Shown: positions 25,577 through 33,745 of the stretch, piece after piece
Numbering within the stretch: position 1 is the stretch's first letter
How the letters are laid out: the number at the start of each line of letters is the position of its first letter
DNA from: Acidobacteriota bacterium
Lineage (GTDB): Bacteria; Acidobacteriota; Blastocatellia; Pyrinomonadales; Pyrinomonadaceae
Assembly: GCA_020199835.1 (NCBI GenBank)
Contig: JAIVJV010000009.1
Span: forward strand, 992,001-1,056,000
Length of the DNA stretch: 64,000 nt
Direction: 5' to 3'
The notes under the pieces: generated by a model
What the model saw: the letters and a program-made list of their open reading frames with translations, nothing else
What the model was told of the DNA's origin: nothing
Database searches by the model: none
Program-made: the position numbers and the translations under genes

Positions 25577-25969
25577 ATGAGTCAACAGTGCCTCGATATC
25601 CAATCAACGCCGCGCGCGGAAATGAAGCTGTTTCCGCTCGATACTTTCGCCTACGAGTTTCCCGGCAAGGAAATCAAGATCAACTTCGAGATCCCCGAGT
25701 TCACGGCGATCTGCCCGTTTTCCGACTTTCCTGACTTCGCTATCATTCGCCTCGAGTACGTTCCCAACGAGCGTTGCATCGAGCTGAAGAGTTTGAAGCT
25801 TTACATCAATTCTTTTCGCAACGTGAAGATCTTTCACGAGCACGTAATCAACGTCATTTTGGAAGACTTCGTGGCCGCTTGTGACCCGTTGAGTGTCGAG
25901 ATCGATGGCGACTTCCACGTGCGCGGCAACATCAAGACTGTCGTGCGCGCGTCCTACAAGAAGCCTTGA
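25577..25969 (+). CDS. queF: NADPH-dependent preQ0 reductase
   Basis: This 130-residue enzyme of the T-fold superfamily reduces 7-cyano-7-deazaguanine (preQ0) to preQ1 in queuosine synthesis. The QueF signature [14 protein letters not shown] is at residues ~68-81. The nucleophilic Cys is in [13 protein letters not shown], with the catalytic Asp just after. The protein is the short single-domain type. It abuts the rhomboid gene, but no other queuosine gene is nearby. Confidence 0.93.
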   Translation: MSQQCLDIQSTPRAEMKLFPLDTFAYEFPGKEIKINFEIPEFTAICPFSDFPDFAIIRLEYVPNERCIELKSLKLYINSFRNVKIFHEHVINVILEDFVAACDPLSVEIDGDFHVRGNIKTVVRASYKKP

Positions 25970-26064
25970 ACTTTGTACTTTGAGCTTTGTACTTTGAAAA
26001 GTGACTTCCCCGGACGCTGAAACGACCAGGCACCAGGAACAAAGCACAAAGAACAAAGTTCCAA
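25968..26064. repeat. A/T-rich direct and inverted repeat between queF and the MFS gene
   Basis: Around 25968-25996 CTTTGTACTTTGA is repeated with small changes. About 35 bases later (26035-26064) the complementary GAACAAAGCACAAAGAACAA-type units appear, so the block can form a long imperfect hairpin. The right half codes for part of the N-terminus of the next protein. It may be a degenerate dispersed repeat. Confidence 0.6.
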
Positions 26065-27278
26065 GTCTGTGGAGCCGTTATCAACGACTGCCGCGCAACG
26101 TCGTAGCAATCGGTCTCGTCAGTCTGCTCAACGACGCTTCAAGTGAAATCATCTATCCTTTGCTGCCGGTTTTTCTCACCATCGGTCTCGGGGCCTCTGC
26201 GACAGCGCTCGGGCTGATTGAGGGACTCGCGGAAACAATGTCCAGCTTGCTGAAGCTCTTCGCGGGTTATCTCAGTGATCGATTCGGAAAACGAAAGTGG
26301 CTTGTGGTTGGTGGTTACGCGCTGGCGTCCGTTGTCCGACCGTTTTTGGGTTTTGCCGGCAACTGGCAACAGGTGCTGGCGATCAGGCTGGCGGATCGCG
26401 TCGGCAAAGGCATTCGCACGGCGCCGCGCGATGCGATGATTGCCGACACTGTTGCGATTGAACAGCGCGGCATTGCGTTTGGTTTTCACCGCGCGATGGA
26501 CCACGCGGGCGCGGTAGTTGGTCCGTTGATCGGTTTCTCCCTCGTGGCGCTGCTGGCCGCGAACTCCAGCGCGCCCACGGCCGGCGAGTTCACGAGGATC
26601 TTTCTACTCGCTTCGATTCCGGCGATGCTCGCGGTCTTCGTGGCGATTTTCTTCATGCGCGAAACGACGGTGCACGTCGCTAGCAGCGTGAAGATCCCGA
26701 AACTCTCGTTACGCGGTTTTGATGGCAACTTCAAACGGTTTCTCGTAATCGTCGCTCTGTTCACGCTATCCAGCTCGTCCGACAGTTTTTTGATCCTGCG
26801 CGCGCTTGATAGCGGAGTTTCGATAGCGCTCATCCCGCTGCTGTGGGCGGCGCATCACGGCACGAAAGTTTTGAGTTCGCTTTACGGCGGCGATCTTTCG
26901 GATCGCCTCGGGCGCAAGCGGCTGATCGTGTCGGGTTGGATCTTGTATGCGGTGGTGTATGCGGGGTTTGCGTTCGTTGGGTCGGAAGCGGGAGTGTGGG
27001 CGTTGTTTTTGGTGTATGGAGTTTACTTTGGACTGGTTGAAGGCGTGGAGAAGGCGCTGGTTGCCGATCTCGTGAGGCCTGAACAACGCGGAACCGCATA
27101 CGGGCTATATAATCTCGCGTTCGGCATCACGGTGTTTCCCGCGTCGCTGTTGATGGGTATGATTTGGGACTGGAAAGGCCCGGCCACTGCATTCCTGATC
27201 AGTGCGGTGATGGGCGTAACAGCCGCGGCGCTGTTGCTGTTGTTTGTCCGGCCATATCCGGAAAGGATCACGACATGA
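26001..27278 (+). CDS. MFS transporter
   Basis: This 425-residue major facilitator carrier has about twelve hydrophobic segments, beginning at residue ~35 (VVAIGLVSLLNDASSEIIYP). The MFS loop motif is present as GYLSDRFGKRKW and again after the sixth helix as GDLSDRLGRKRL. DRVGKGIRTAPRDAMIAD resembles carriers of the small-molecule/drug group. The N-terminal ~30 residues are hydrophilic and partly encoded by the preceding repeat; the GTG at 26001 is the only standard start there. Its end overlaps the DinB start (ATGA). The substrate is unknown. Confidence 0.8.
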   Translation: MTSPDAETTRHQEQSTKNKVPSLWSRYQRLPRNVVAIGLVSLLNDASSEIIYPLLPVFLTIGLGASATALGLIEGLAETMSSLLKLFAGYLSDRFGKRKWLVVGGYALASVVRPFLGFAGNWQQVLAIRLADRVGKGIRTAPRDAMIADTVAIEQRGIAFGFHRAMDHAGAVVGPLIGFSLVALLAANSSAPTAGEFTRIFLLASIPAMLAVFVAIFFMRETTVHVASSVKIPKLSLRGFDGNFKRFLVIVALFTLSSSSDSFLILRALDSGVSIALIPLLWAAHHGTKVLSSLYGGDLSDRLGRKRLIVSGWILYAVVYAGFAFVGSEAGVWALFLVYGVYFGLVEGVEKALVADLVRPEQRGTAYGLYNLAFGITVFPASLLMGMIWDWKGPATAFLISAVMGVTAAALLLLFVRPYPERITT

Positions 27279-27799
27279 GACCCAGAGTGTTAAGACCTCA
27301 TCCCGGCCTGGCCCCGGGCATCGGTTATTACCTCAGCGGCATGGAAGAAGTGCGCAATCAGTTAGTGGACGCGGTCAAAGACATTCCTGACGGCGCGATT
27401 GGTAAGCCGGCTTTTCTCGGTGCGCATTCGATTGGCGCGCTTGTGCTGCACATTGGCGAAGCCGAGTGGTTCTGGATGCAGATGGTTGTTTCCGGTCATC
27501 AACTCACCGATGAAATCAAGAAAGCGCCTTACTGGGACATTCTCGATGACGTCGAGGCCGTCGCGCGCAGTCGCTACTCGGCGGCGTTTTGTCTTGAGGA
27601 AATCGAGAAGATTCGCAACCAAACGCGCGACGTGCTCTTCGGATACAGCGACAAAGATCTCGAACGCATAATCATCTTCGAACGACCGGACAAGCCGAGC
27701 GAGCATAATTTACGCTGGATTCTGCATCACTTGATCGATCACGAAGCGCAGCACAAAGGACAAATTCTGATGCTGAAGCGCTTGATGGCTTTGAGTTAA
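27275..27799 (+). CDS. DinB-superfamily protein
   Basis: This 174-residue four-helix-bundle protein of the DinB/YfiT-like group usually binds a metal through three His residues. Candidates are the His of SIGALVLHIGEAEWFW (about residue 57) and two in HHLIDHEAQHKGQ near the C-terminus. Members include metal-dependent thiol-S-transferases and proteins of unknown role, so no reaction is assigned. It overlaps the MFS gene by 4 nt and is followed directly by the polymerase ATG, so all three are probably co-transcribed. Confidence 0.8.
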   Translation: MRPRVLRPHPGLAPGIGYYLSGMEEVRNQLVDAVKDIPDGAIGKPAFLGAHSIGALVLHIGEAEWFWMQMVVSGHQLTDEIKKAPYWDILDDVEAVARSRYSAAFCLEEIEKIRNQTRDVLFGYSDKDLERIIIFERPDKPSEHNLRWILHHLIDHEAQHKGQILMLKRLMALS

Positions 27800-29578
27800 A
27801 TGACGAATTACGAACTGATAAGGACGGCCGATGAGCTCCGCAAAGCAATCGAAACAATCGAAAAACAACCCGTTGTCGGGTTGGACACGGAGACCACCGA
27901 GCTCGATCCGTATACCTCACGCCTGCGTCTGATCCAGTTAGCTACTCCGGATCGCGTTTACATCGTCGACTTCGATCGATTCAGCTACGGCGACGCACGC
28001 CGGAGCGACGCACTCGCGCCGTTGCGCCGTCTGCTCGCGGCGCCACGGCCGATCAAAATCGCGCACAATGCGAAGTTTGACGCGAAGTTCATCAAGCACA
28101 ATCTGGGTGTCGATCTCGGTGGCTTGTTTGACACGCTGCTCGCGAGCCAGCTCGTCGGCGCGGGCGACATCGAAGAGCGGCACGGTTTGGAAACTGTTGC
28201 CGGACGTTATCTGAACGAGCTTGTTGATAAGACTGAGCGGCTGAGCAACTGGGATCTCGAACTCACCACGGCGCAGTTGGAATACGCTGCGCGCGATGCC
28301 GCGGTCCTGTTACCGTTGCGTGAAAAGCTGATTGAGAGGTTGAAAAGCGAGTCGCTGGTGAGGTGCGCGCAACTCGAGTTTGAGTGCGTGATGCCGGTGG
28401 TTGATATCGAGCTGGCCGGGTTTTTCATGCACAAGGATCGCTGGCTGGAGCAGCTCGGAATCGTCGAGAAGCGACGTACGGAGCTTGCCGAGCAGTTGCA
28501 GGAAGTGCTCGCTGAAGAGTCGTCGCAGGGATCGTTGTTTGGTGGTCCACAACGCGACGACATCAATCTCGATTCGCAGCAACAACTGACGAAAGCGCTG
28601 AATCGTCTCGGCATTCCGGTGCCTGAGTCGACGCGCAACTGGAAACTGCAGCCGCTTGCAGCGCAGTATCCGGTGATTGCGACGCTCCTGGAATATCGCA
28701 CCGTGCAGAAAGCGCTGACGAGTTATGGCACAAACATGATCGATATGATCAATCCCGTAACGAAACGTCTACACGCGGACTTCCGCCAGATCGGCGCGCC
28801 CACCGGGCGCTTTGCGTGTACGAATCCGAACATTCAGCAGGTGCCGCACGCGGTTGAGTATCGCCGGTGTTTTAGTGGTTATCCGGACGGACGGAAATTG
28901 ATCATCGCTGACTATTCGCAGATCGAGTTGCGCATTCTCGCGGAGTTTTCAGGCGACCGTGGTTTCATTAACGCTTTCAACAGCGGCGCGGATCTGCATC
29001 GCGTAACCGCGTCGCAGGTCTTCAATGCGTCGCTGGACCAGGTCACGAAAGAGCAGCGCGATTTTGCGAAGCGATTGAACTTCGGCGTCGTTTACGGCAT
29101 TGGCGCGCAGCGGTTTGCATTGATGACCGGACTATCGGTGAGCGAAGCGGAGAACGTTTTGCGACGCTATTTCAGCACGTATCGTGAACTCGACACGTAT
29201 CTGCGCGAGGCGGCAAATCGGGCGGTGGCTGAGCGCCAGGCGCGCACTGGTTCAGGCCGTTTGGTGCGTTTTCGTTACGACGAGAACGACCGGCAACAGA
29301 TCTCGATGACGCAGCGCAACGGCAAGAACACGCCGATCCAGGGGACGAGCGCCGACATTCTGAAACGCGCGTTGCGTCTGCTGAAAGACGAGCTCGCGGA
29401 GACGAACGCGCGGATCGTAAACATCATTCATGATGAGATCGTCGTGGAAGCGGATACGGACGAGGCGCACGACGTGGCGGCGAAAGTTGAGCGGATCATG
29501 TGCGCCGCAGGGGAGGAGTATTTGAAAACGGTGCCGGTGAAGGTTGAGACTGAGATTGCTGACGAGTGGGTTAAGTGA
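27800..29578 (+). CDS. Short family-A DNA polymerase with 3'-5' exonuclease, no 5' nuclease domain
   Basis: This 592-residue protein has an N-terminal DEDD exonuclease domain (VVGLDTETTELDP near residue 30, AHNAKFDAKF, YAARDAAVL) joined to a complete polymerase domain. Motif A DYSQIELRI is near residue 371. The O-helix DFAKRLNFGVVYGIG is near 420, with Phe at the sugar-discriminating position, and motif C IIHDEIVVEA near 541. The FEN-like 5' nuclease domain of standard Pol I is absent, and the start directly follows the DinB stop. It could be the cell's only Pol I or an auxiliary repair enzyme. Bifunctional polymerases of this shape are known, but their role is poorly defined. Confidence 0.9.
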   Translation: MTNYELIRTADELRKAIETIEKQPVVGLDTETTELDPYTSRLRLIQLATPDRVYIVDFDRFSYGDARRSDALAPLRRLLAAPRPIKIAHNAKFDAKFIKHNLGVDLGGLFDTLLASQLVGAGDIEERHGLETVAGRYLNELVDKTERLSNWDLELTTAQLEYAARDAAVLLPLREKLIERLKSESLVRCAQLEFECVMPVVDIELAGFFMHKDRWLEQLGIVEKRRTELAEQLQEVLAEESSQGSLFGGPQRDDINLDSQQQLTKALNRLGIPVPESTRNWKLQPLAAQYPVIATLLEYRTVQKALTSYGTNMIDMINPVTKRLHADFRQIGAPTGRFACTNPNIQQVPHAVEYRRCFSGYPDGRKLIIADYSQIELRILAEFSGDRGFINAFNSGADLHRVTASQVFNASLDQVTKEQRDFAKRLNFGVVYGIGAQRFALMTGLSVSEAENVLRRYFSTYRELDTYLREAANRAVAERQARTGSGRLVRFRYDENDRQQISMTQRNGKNTPIQGTSADILKRALRLLKDELAETNARIVNIIHDEIVVEADTDEAHDVAAKVERIMCAAGEEYLKTVPVKVETEIADEWVK

Positions 29579-31148
29579 TCTGATCCGTTCTAATCGGTTT
29601 TTCTTTATCGGTTTTAATTTTTCTCCTCCAGACGTAGTAAATAGGCACTCCCGAAAGGACAAGAAGGTACCCAATTCCAGAAGTCGACGGCGCCAGGATA
29701 GCTAAGTCAACAACAAACAAGCCCGCTATAACCAAATAAATCCACGGCACCACGGGATACCCAAACGTCCGATAAGGCCGCTCGATGTCCGGCGCTTTGC
29801 GCCGCATCACGATCACCGCACCAACCATCAGCATGTAAAGCACCAGGTCCGCTGAAACGATGTATTCGAGTAGCTGCGTGTAAACGTTACCGTAAAGCAG
29901 CTTTTCGTTGTTATTGGGATCGATACGCACGGTTCGCGGCAGCACCAGCAGCGACGCCCACACGCCCTGCGCCAGCAATGCAACCGCCGGCACGTGACGC
30001 GCGTTCAGGCTATCGACCTTCTTAAAAAACAGCCCATCGCGCGCCATCGCGTAGTAAACGCGCGCGCCCGCCAATATCAGCCCGTTGTTACAACCAAACG
30101 TCGAGATCATGATCGCGAGCGCCATCACGATCGTTCCGCTTGGTCCAAGCACCGCTTCCATCACAGCCGTGGCCACGCGATTCTGCGCCGCGCCTTGAAT
30201 ACTACCGAGTGGCAACGTCACCACGTAGGCGAGATTCGCAAGCAGGTAAAGCGTGACGACGATGCCGCAACCGAGCAGCAACGCGCGCGGCAGGTTCTTT
30301 CCGGGATCGCGCACCTCTCCCGCTGTGAACGTCACGTTGTTCCACGCTGACTGCGCGAACAGCGGTCCAACCATCGCGCGCCCCAGCAGCATCACGAGCG
30401 CCAGCAAAAGCAGGCCATCTGTCGTCGGGTTAAACCAAACCTGTTCGGCAGTCGGTCGCCAGCCGTTTTCCCACGATTGCCACCATGACGAAGTGAAAGC
30501 GGCGCTGCCGTAGTTCCAGCCGACGAGCAGTCCGACCAGCACCAATCCAAGCAACGCGCCGGTTTTCGTGACCGTGAAGATGTTTTGGATGATCTTGCCG
30601 GTTTGCAGCCCCAGCATGTTTATGAACGTGAGGAAGAGAATCATGATCATGGCCAGCAGTTGCTGGCTCGTCAGAGTCAACGCGTAGCCGTTGAAATTCA
30701 GTCCGCGAACCGTAAAGGGTCTTACGAGCACGTACTCCTCGACGAGGTCCCAGTCTGCCGAAACCCAATCGGTGAGCACACCCGTGAAGTTTGCAAACGC
30801 GACCGCGACCGCCGCGATCGTTCCCGTTTGAATAATCAAAAACAGTCCCCAGCCGAAGAGAAAACCGGTTGCTGGTCCATACGCTTCGCGCAGAAACACA
30901 TACTGGCCGCCGGCGCGCGGCCACATGGCGGCGAGTTCGGCGCAACAGAGCGCGCCGGTGATCGTGAGCACGCCTGCAAGTGCCCACGCCATGAGCAGCC
31001 AGCCGGGCGAGCCGACCAGTCGCGACGATTCCGCCGATACGATGAAAATACCCGAGCCGATCATCGAGCCGACGACGATCATCGTGGCGTCGAGCAGACT
31101 CAGGCCGCGGACGAGCTTCGCGGTGGACTGGCGTGGTTCTTTTGGCAT
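29571..31148 (-). CDS. APC family amino acid permease
   Basis: This 525-residue carrier has about twelve membrane helices. The APC signature GSMIGSGIFIV follows the first helix start, and CCAELAAMWPRAGGQYVFL is the conserved helix 2-3 region. The pattern is that of LAT-like exchangers and amino acid permeases. An unusual ~70-residue hydrophilic loop lies between helices 4 and 5 (DWVSADWDLVEEYVL...). The C-terminus is Lys-rich. Its end overlaps the polymerase gene tail-to-tail by 8 nt. The start lies only about ten bases after a strong promoter-like element. Confidence 0.85.
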   Translation of the reverse strand: MPKEPRQSTAKLVRGLSLLDATMIVVGSMIGSGIFIVSAESSRLVGSPGWLLMAWALAGVLTITGALCCAELAAMWPRAGGQYVFLREAYGPATGFLFGWGLFLIIQTGTIAAVAVAFANFTGVLTDWVSADWDLVEEYVLVRPFTVRGLNFNGYALTLTSQQLLAMIMILFLTFINMLGLQTGKIIQNIFTVTKTGALLGLVLVGLLVGWNYGSAAFTSSWWQSWENGWRPTAEQVWFNPTTDGLLLLALVMLLGRAMVGPLFAQSAWNNVTFTAGEVRDPGKNLPRALLLGCGIVVTLYLLANLAYVVTLPLGSIQGAAQNRVATAVMEAVLGPSGTIVMALAIMISTFGCNNGLILAGARVYYAMARDGLFFKKVDSLNARHVPAVALLAQGVWASLLVLPRTVRIDPNNNEKLLYGNVYTQLLEYIVSADLVLYMLMVGAVIVMRRKAPDIERPYRTFGYPVVPWIYLVIAGLFVVDLAILAPSTSGIGYLLVLSGVPIYYVWRRKIKTDKEKPIRTDQIT

Positions 31149-31158
31149 GGACCGTGTC

Positions 31159-31188
31159 GATATAGTGGTCGCGGTCGCGGCGTGTCAA
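31159..31188 (-). promoter_or_regulatory. Promoter of the APC permease gene
   Basis: On the minus strand a perfect TTGACA (31188-31183) and TATATC (31164-31159) lie 18 nt apart. The ATG at 31148-31146 follows ten bases after the -10 box, giving a leader of only a few bases. Confidence 0.55.
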
Positions 31189-31227
31189 GGAAATTCCGCT
31201 GGAAAAACGCCTTCTGTGTACTATCTG

Positions 31228-31256
31228 TTGACACACTGCGGGCCGCTCAATAGTCT
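31228..31256 (+). promoter_or_regulatory. Promoter of the polysaccharide operon
   Basis: A perfect TTGACA (31228-31233) with TAGTCT (31251-31256) 17 nt away points at the ATG at 31266, nine bases past the -10 box. No ribosome site lies in between. It is the only promoter-like element I see ahead of a ~13-kb run of same-strand, closely packed genes. Confidence 0.5.
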
Positions 31257-31265
31257 TTCGACACA

Positions 31266-32600
31266 ATGAAGAACGAGTTGATCAGTCGAATCACAAACAA
31301 ACAGGTGCAGGTTGGGGTTATCGGCCTGGGCTACGTGGGCTTGCCCCTGCTCGTCGAGTTTGCGAGCAAAGGATTTGCAGCGACAGGCTTCGAAGTCGAT
31401 GAAACGAAGGCCGGCACCATCAACCGCGGTGAATCGTATATCGGCGATGTGCCGTCCGCGCGAGTGCAGGAACTGGTTTCGGCGGAGCGATTGCGCGCGA
31501 CCACGGATTTCGAGCACCTCGCCGAGTGTGACGCGATCATCATCTGCGTTCCGACGCCTTTGCGAAAGACCAAAGAGCCGGACGTTTCTTACATCCTGGC
31601 GGCTGCCGAAGAGATTAAGAAACGGCTGCGCCACGGGCAGTTGGTGATTCTGGAATCTACGACGTATCCGGGTACGACGGACGAAGTGTTGTTGCCGATG
31701 TTTGAAGAAACGGGTTTGCAGTTGGACGGGGATTTTCTGTTGGCGTTCTCACCCGAGCGCGTCGATCCGGGCAATCCGCAGTTTTTGACGCACAACATTC
31801 CGAAGGTTGTAGGTGGGGTGACGGATGATTCGACCGAGGTCGCGGCGCACTTGTATTCGCAAATTGTGAAAGACGTTCACGCCGTGAGCTCGGCGCGCGT
31901 GGCCGAGGCAGCGAAGCTTTTGGAAAACACGTTTCGCGCGGTGAACATCGGCATGGCGAACGAGATGGCGCGCCTTTGTTACGCGCTCAACATCGACACT
32001 TGGGAAGTGATTCGCGCGGCGGCGACGAAGCCGTTTGGGTTTATGCCGTTTTATCCGGGGCCGGGAATCGGTGGCCACTGCATTCCGCTCGACCCGCATT
32101 ATCTTTCGTGGAAGGCGCGTCAACACGGTTTTGATTCGCGCTTCATCAGTCTTGCGGAGGAAGTCAATTCGCGCATGCCGGAGCACGTCGTGCAGTTAGT
32201 GGCGGATGGCTTGAACGATGAGCGCAAGCCGATGAACGGGTCGAGTGTTTTGTTGCTGGGCGTGGCGTATAAAAAGGACGTCAACGACGTGCGCGAGAGT
32301 CCGGCGTTGTCGATCATCGATCGGTTGCGGGCGAAAGGCGCGAACGTGAGTTATCACGATCCGTTTGTGGCCGAGATGCGTTTCGGCGATGCGCACACAG
32401 AGGCGAGTGGCGAGCCGTTGTCGTCGGTAGCGTTGACGGATGAGGAGTTGGGCGCGGCGGATTGCGTGATCATCGTGACGGACCACAGCGGCATTGATTA
32501 CAAGCGCGTGTGCCGGCTCGCGCCGCTGATCGTCGATACGCGCAACGCGTTGAACGGTGATGTGCGCCGTGACAGCAAGGCGCGGATTATCAGGCTTTGA
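31266..32600 (+). CDS. UDP-N-acetyl-D-mannosamine/glucosamine-type 6-dehydrogenase (WecC/WbpA-like)
   Basis: This 444-residue NAD-dependent nucleotide-sugar dehydrogenase oxidises C6 of UDP-HexNAc to the uronic acid. It shows the Rossmann start VGVIGLGYVGLPLL, CVPTPL, the catalytic Cys in GPGIGGHCIPLDP, and the C-terminal UDP-binding domain VLLLGVAYKKDVNDVRESP. The downstream gene is a UDP-GlcNAc 2-epimerase, so UDP-ManNAc to UDP-ManNAcA (WecC role) is the most economical reading; direct UDP-GlcNAc oxidation (WbpA role) is the alternative. It is the first gene of the operon. Confidence 0.88.
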   Translation: MKNELISRITNKQVQVGVIGLGYVGLPLLVEFASKGFAATGFEVDETKAGTINRGESYIGDVPSARVQELVSAERLRATTDFEHLAECDAIIICVPTPLRKTKEPDVSYILAAAEEIKKRLRHGQLVILESTTYPGTTDEVLLPMFEETGLQLDGDFLLAFSPERVDPGNPQFLTHNIPKVVGGVTDDSTEVAAHLYSQIVKDVHAVSSARVAEAAKLLENTFRAVNIGMANEMARLCYALNIDTWEVIRAAATKPFGFMPFYPGPGIGGHCIPLDPHYLSWKARQHGFDSRFISLAEEVNSRMPEHVVQLVADGLNDERKPMNGSSVLLLGVAYKKDVNDVRESPALSIIDRLRAKGANVSYHDPFVAEMRFGDAHTEASGEPLSSVALTDEELGAADCVIIVTDHSGIDYKRVCRLAPLIVDTRNALNGDVRRDSKARIIRL

Positions 32601-32653
32601 TCCGTGTCCCTGGTTCGCACACGTACGGCGCTCCCGGCAAAAGAACCAACTGA

Positions 32654-33745
32654 ATGCTCAAGGTCATCAACGTCGTCGGCGCGCGGCCGAATTTTATGAA
32701 GGTGGCGCCGATTGTCGCCGCGATGAAGCGTCGCGCGGCGAAGTTTCAACCGCTCGTGGTCCACACCGGCCAGCACTACGACGCGGCGATGTCTGATTCC
32801 TTCTTCCGCGATCTCGAACTGCCGCAACCCGACACTCACCTCGGCGTTGGTTCCGCATCGCACGCCGCACAAACCGCCGCCGTGATGGAACGTTTCGAAC
32901 CCGTTGTCATCAGCGAAAAACCGGACTGGGTGCTGGTCGTCGGTGATGTAAACTCGACGCTTGCGTGTGCGCTGGTGTGCGTGAAACTGGGCGTGAAAGT
33001 GGCGCACGTTGAGGCAGGTTTGCGCAGCCGCGATCGCACGATGCCCGAAGAGATCAACCGTCTGCTCACTGACCAAATCGCAGATCTCCTGTTAACACCT
33101 TCGTCCGATGCAGATGCAAACCTGCGCGCCGAAGGAATACCAGCGGAACGAATCCGCCTTGTCGGCAACGTCATGATCGATTCGTTGCTACAGAACGTCG
33201 AACGCGCCCGCGGTTCGCGCATCAAGCACGACCTCGGTGTGGTAGAAAAAGATTACGGCGTTCTGACTCTGCATCGCCCATCGAACGTCGATTCCCCTGA
33301 AACGTTCGCGCGCATACTCGCGGCGCTCGAAACGATCACCGAAACTCTGCCGGTGATCTTTCCGGTACATCCCCGCACACGAAAAACGATCGCCGAACTC
33401 GGTCTGAGCAATCGGGTAGCGTCCATGAAAAATCTTCGTTTGATCGACCCACTGGGTTATCTCGATTTTCTGAGTCTCTACAGCGCGGCGCGTTTAGTTC
33501 TCACAGACTCGGGCGGAATCCAGGAAGAGACGTCGGCGCTTGGCATTCCGTGTTTGACGCTGCGCGAAAACACCGAGCGGCCGATCACGGTCGAGCTGGG
33601 AACAAACGTCGTGGTCGGTACTGACACGTCGCGCATTGTCGCGGCTGCGAGCGCGGCGTTGAACGGCTCAGCAAAACGAACCACTCACCAGCCGCCATTT
33701 TGGGACGGTCACGCTTCGGAGCGTATTCTCGATGCGCTTGAATAA
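32654..33745 (+). CDS. wecB: UDP-N-acetylglucosamine 2-epimerase (non-hydrolysing)
   Basis: This 363-residue enzyme interconverts UDP-GlcNAc and UDP-ManNAc. Characteristic stretches are VVGARPNFMKVAPIV at the start, VHTGQHYD, VVGDVNSTLACAL, VAHVEAGLRS with PEEINR, HPRTRKTI and LTDSGGIQEETSALGIPCL near residues 275-295. It overlaps the heparinase-like gene by 14 nt. Together with the preceding dehydrogenase it would supply UDP-ManNAcA for the polymer. Confidence 0.93.
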   Translation: MLKVINVVGARPNFMKVAPIVAAMKRRAAKFQPLVVHTGQHYDAAMSDSFFRDLELPQPDTHLGVGSASHAAQTAAVMERFEPVVISEKPDWVLVVGDVNSTLACALVCVKLGVKVAHVEAGLRSRDRTMPEEINRLLTDQIADLLLTPSSDADANLRAEGIPAERIRLVGNVMIDSLLQNVERARGSRIKHDLGVVEKDYGVLTLHRPSNVDSPETFARILAALETITETLPVIFPVHPRTRKTIAELGLSNRVASMKNLRLIDPLGYLDFLSLYSAARLVLTDSGGIQEETSALGIPCLTLRENTERPITVELGTNVVVGTDTSRIVAAASAALNGSAKRTTHQPPFWDGHASERILDALE

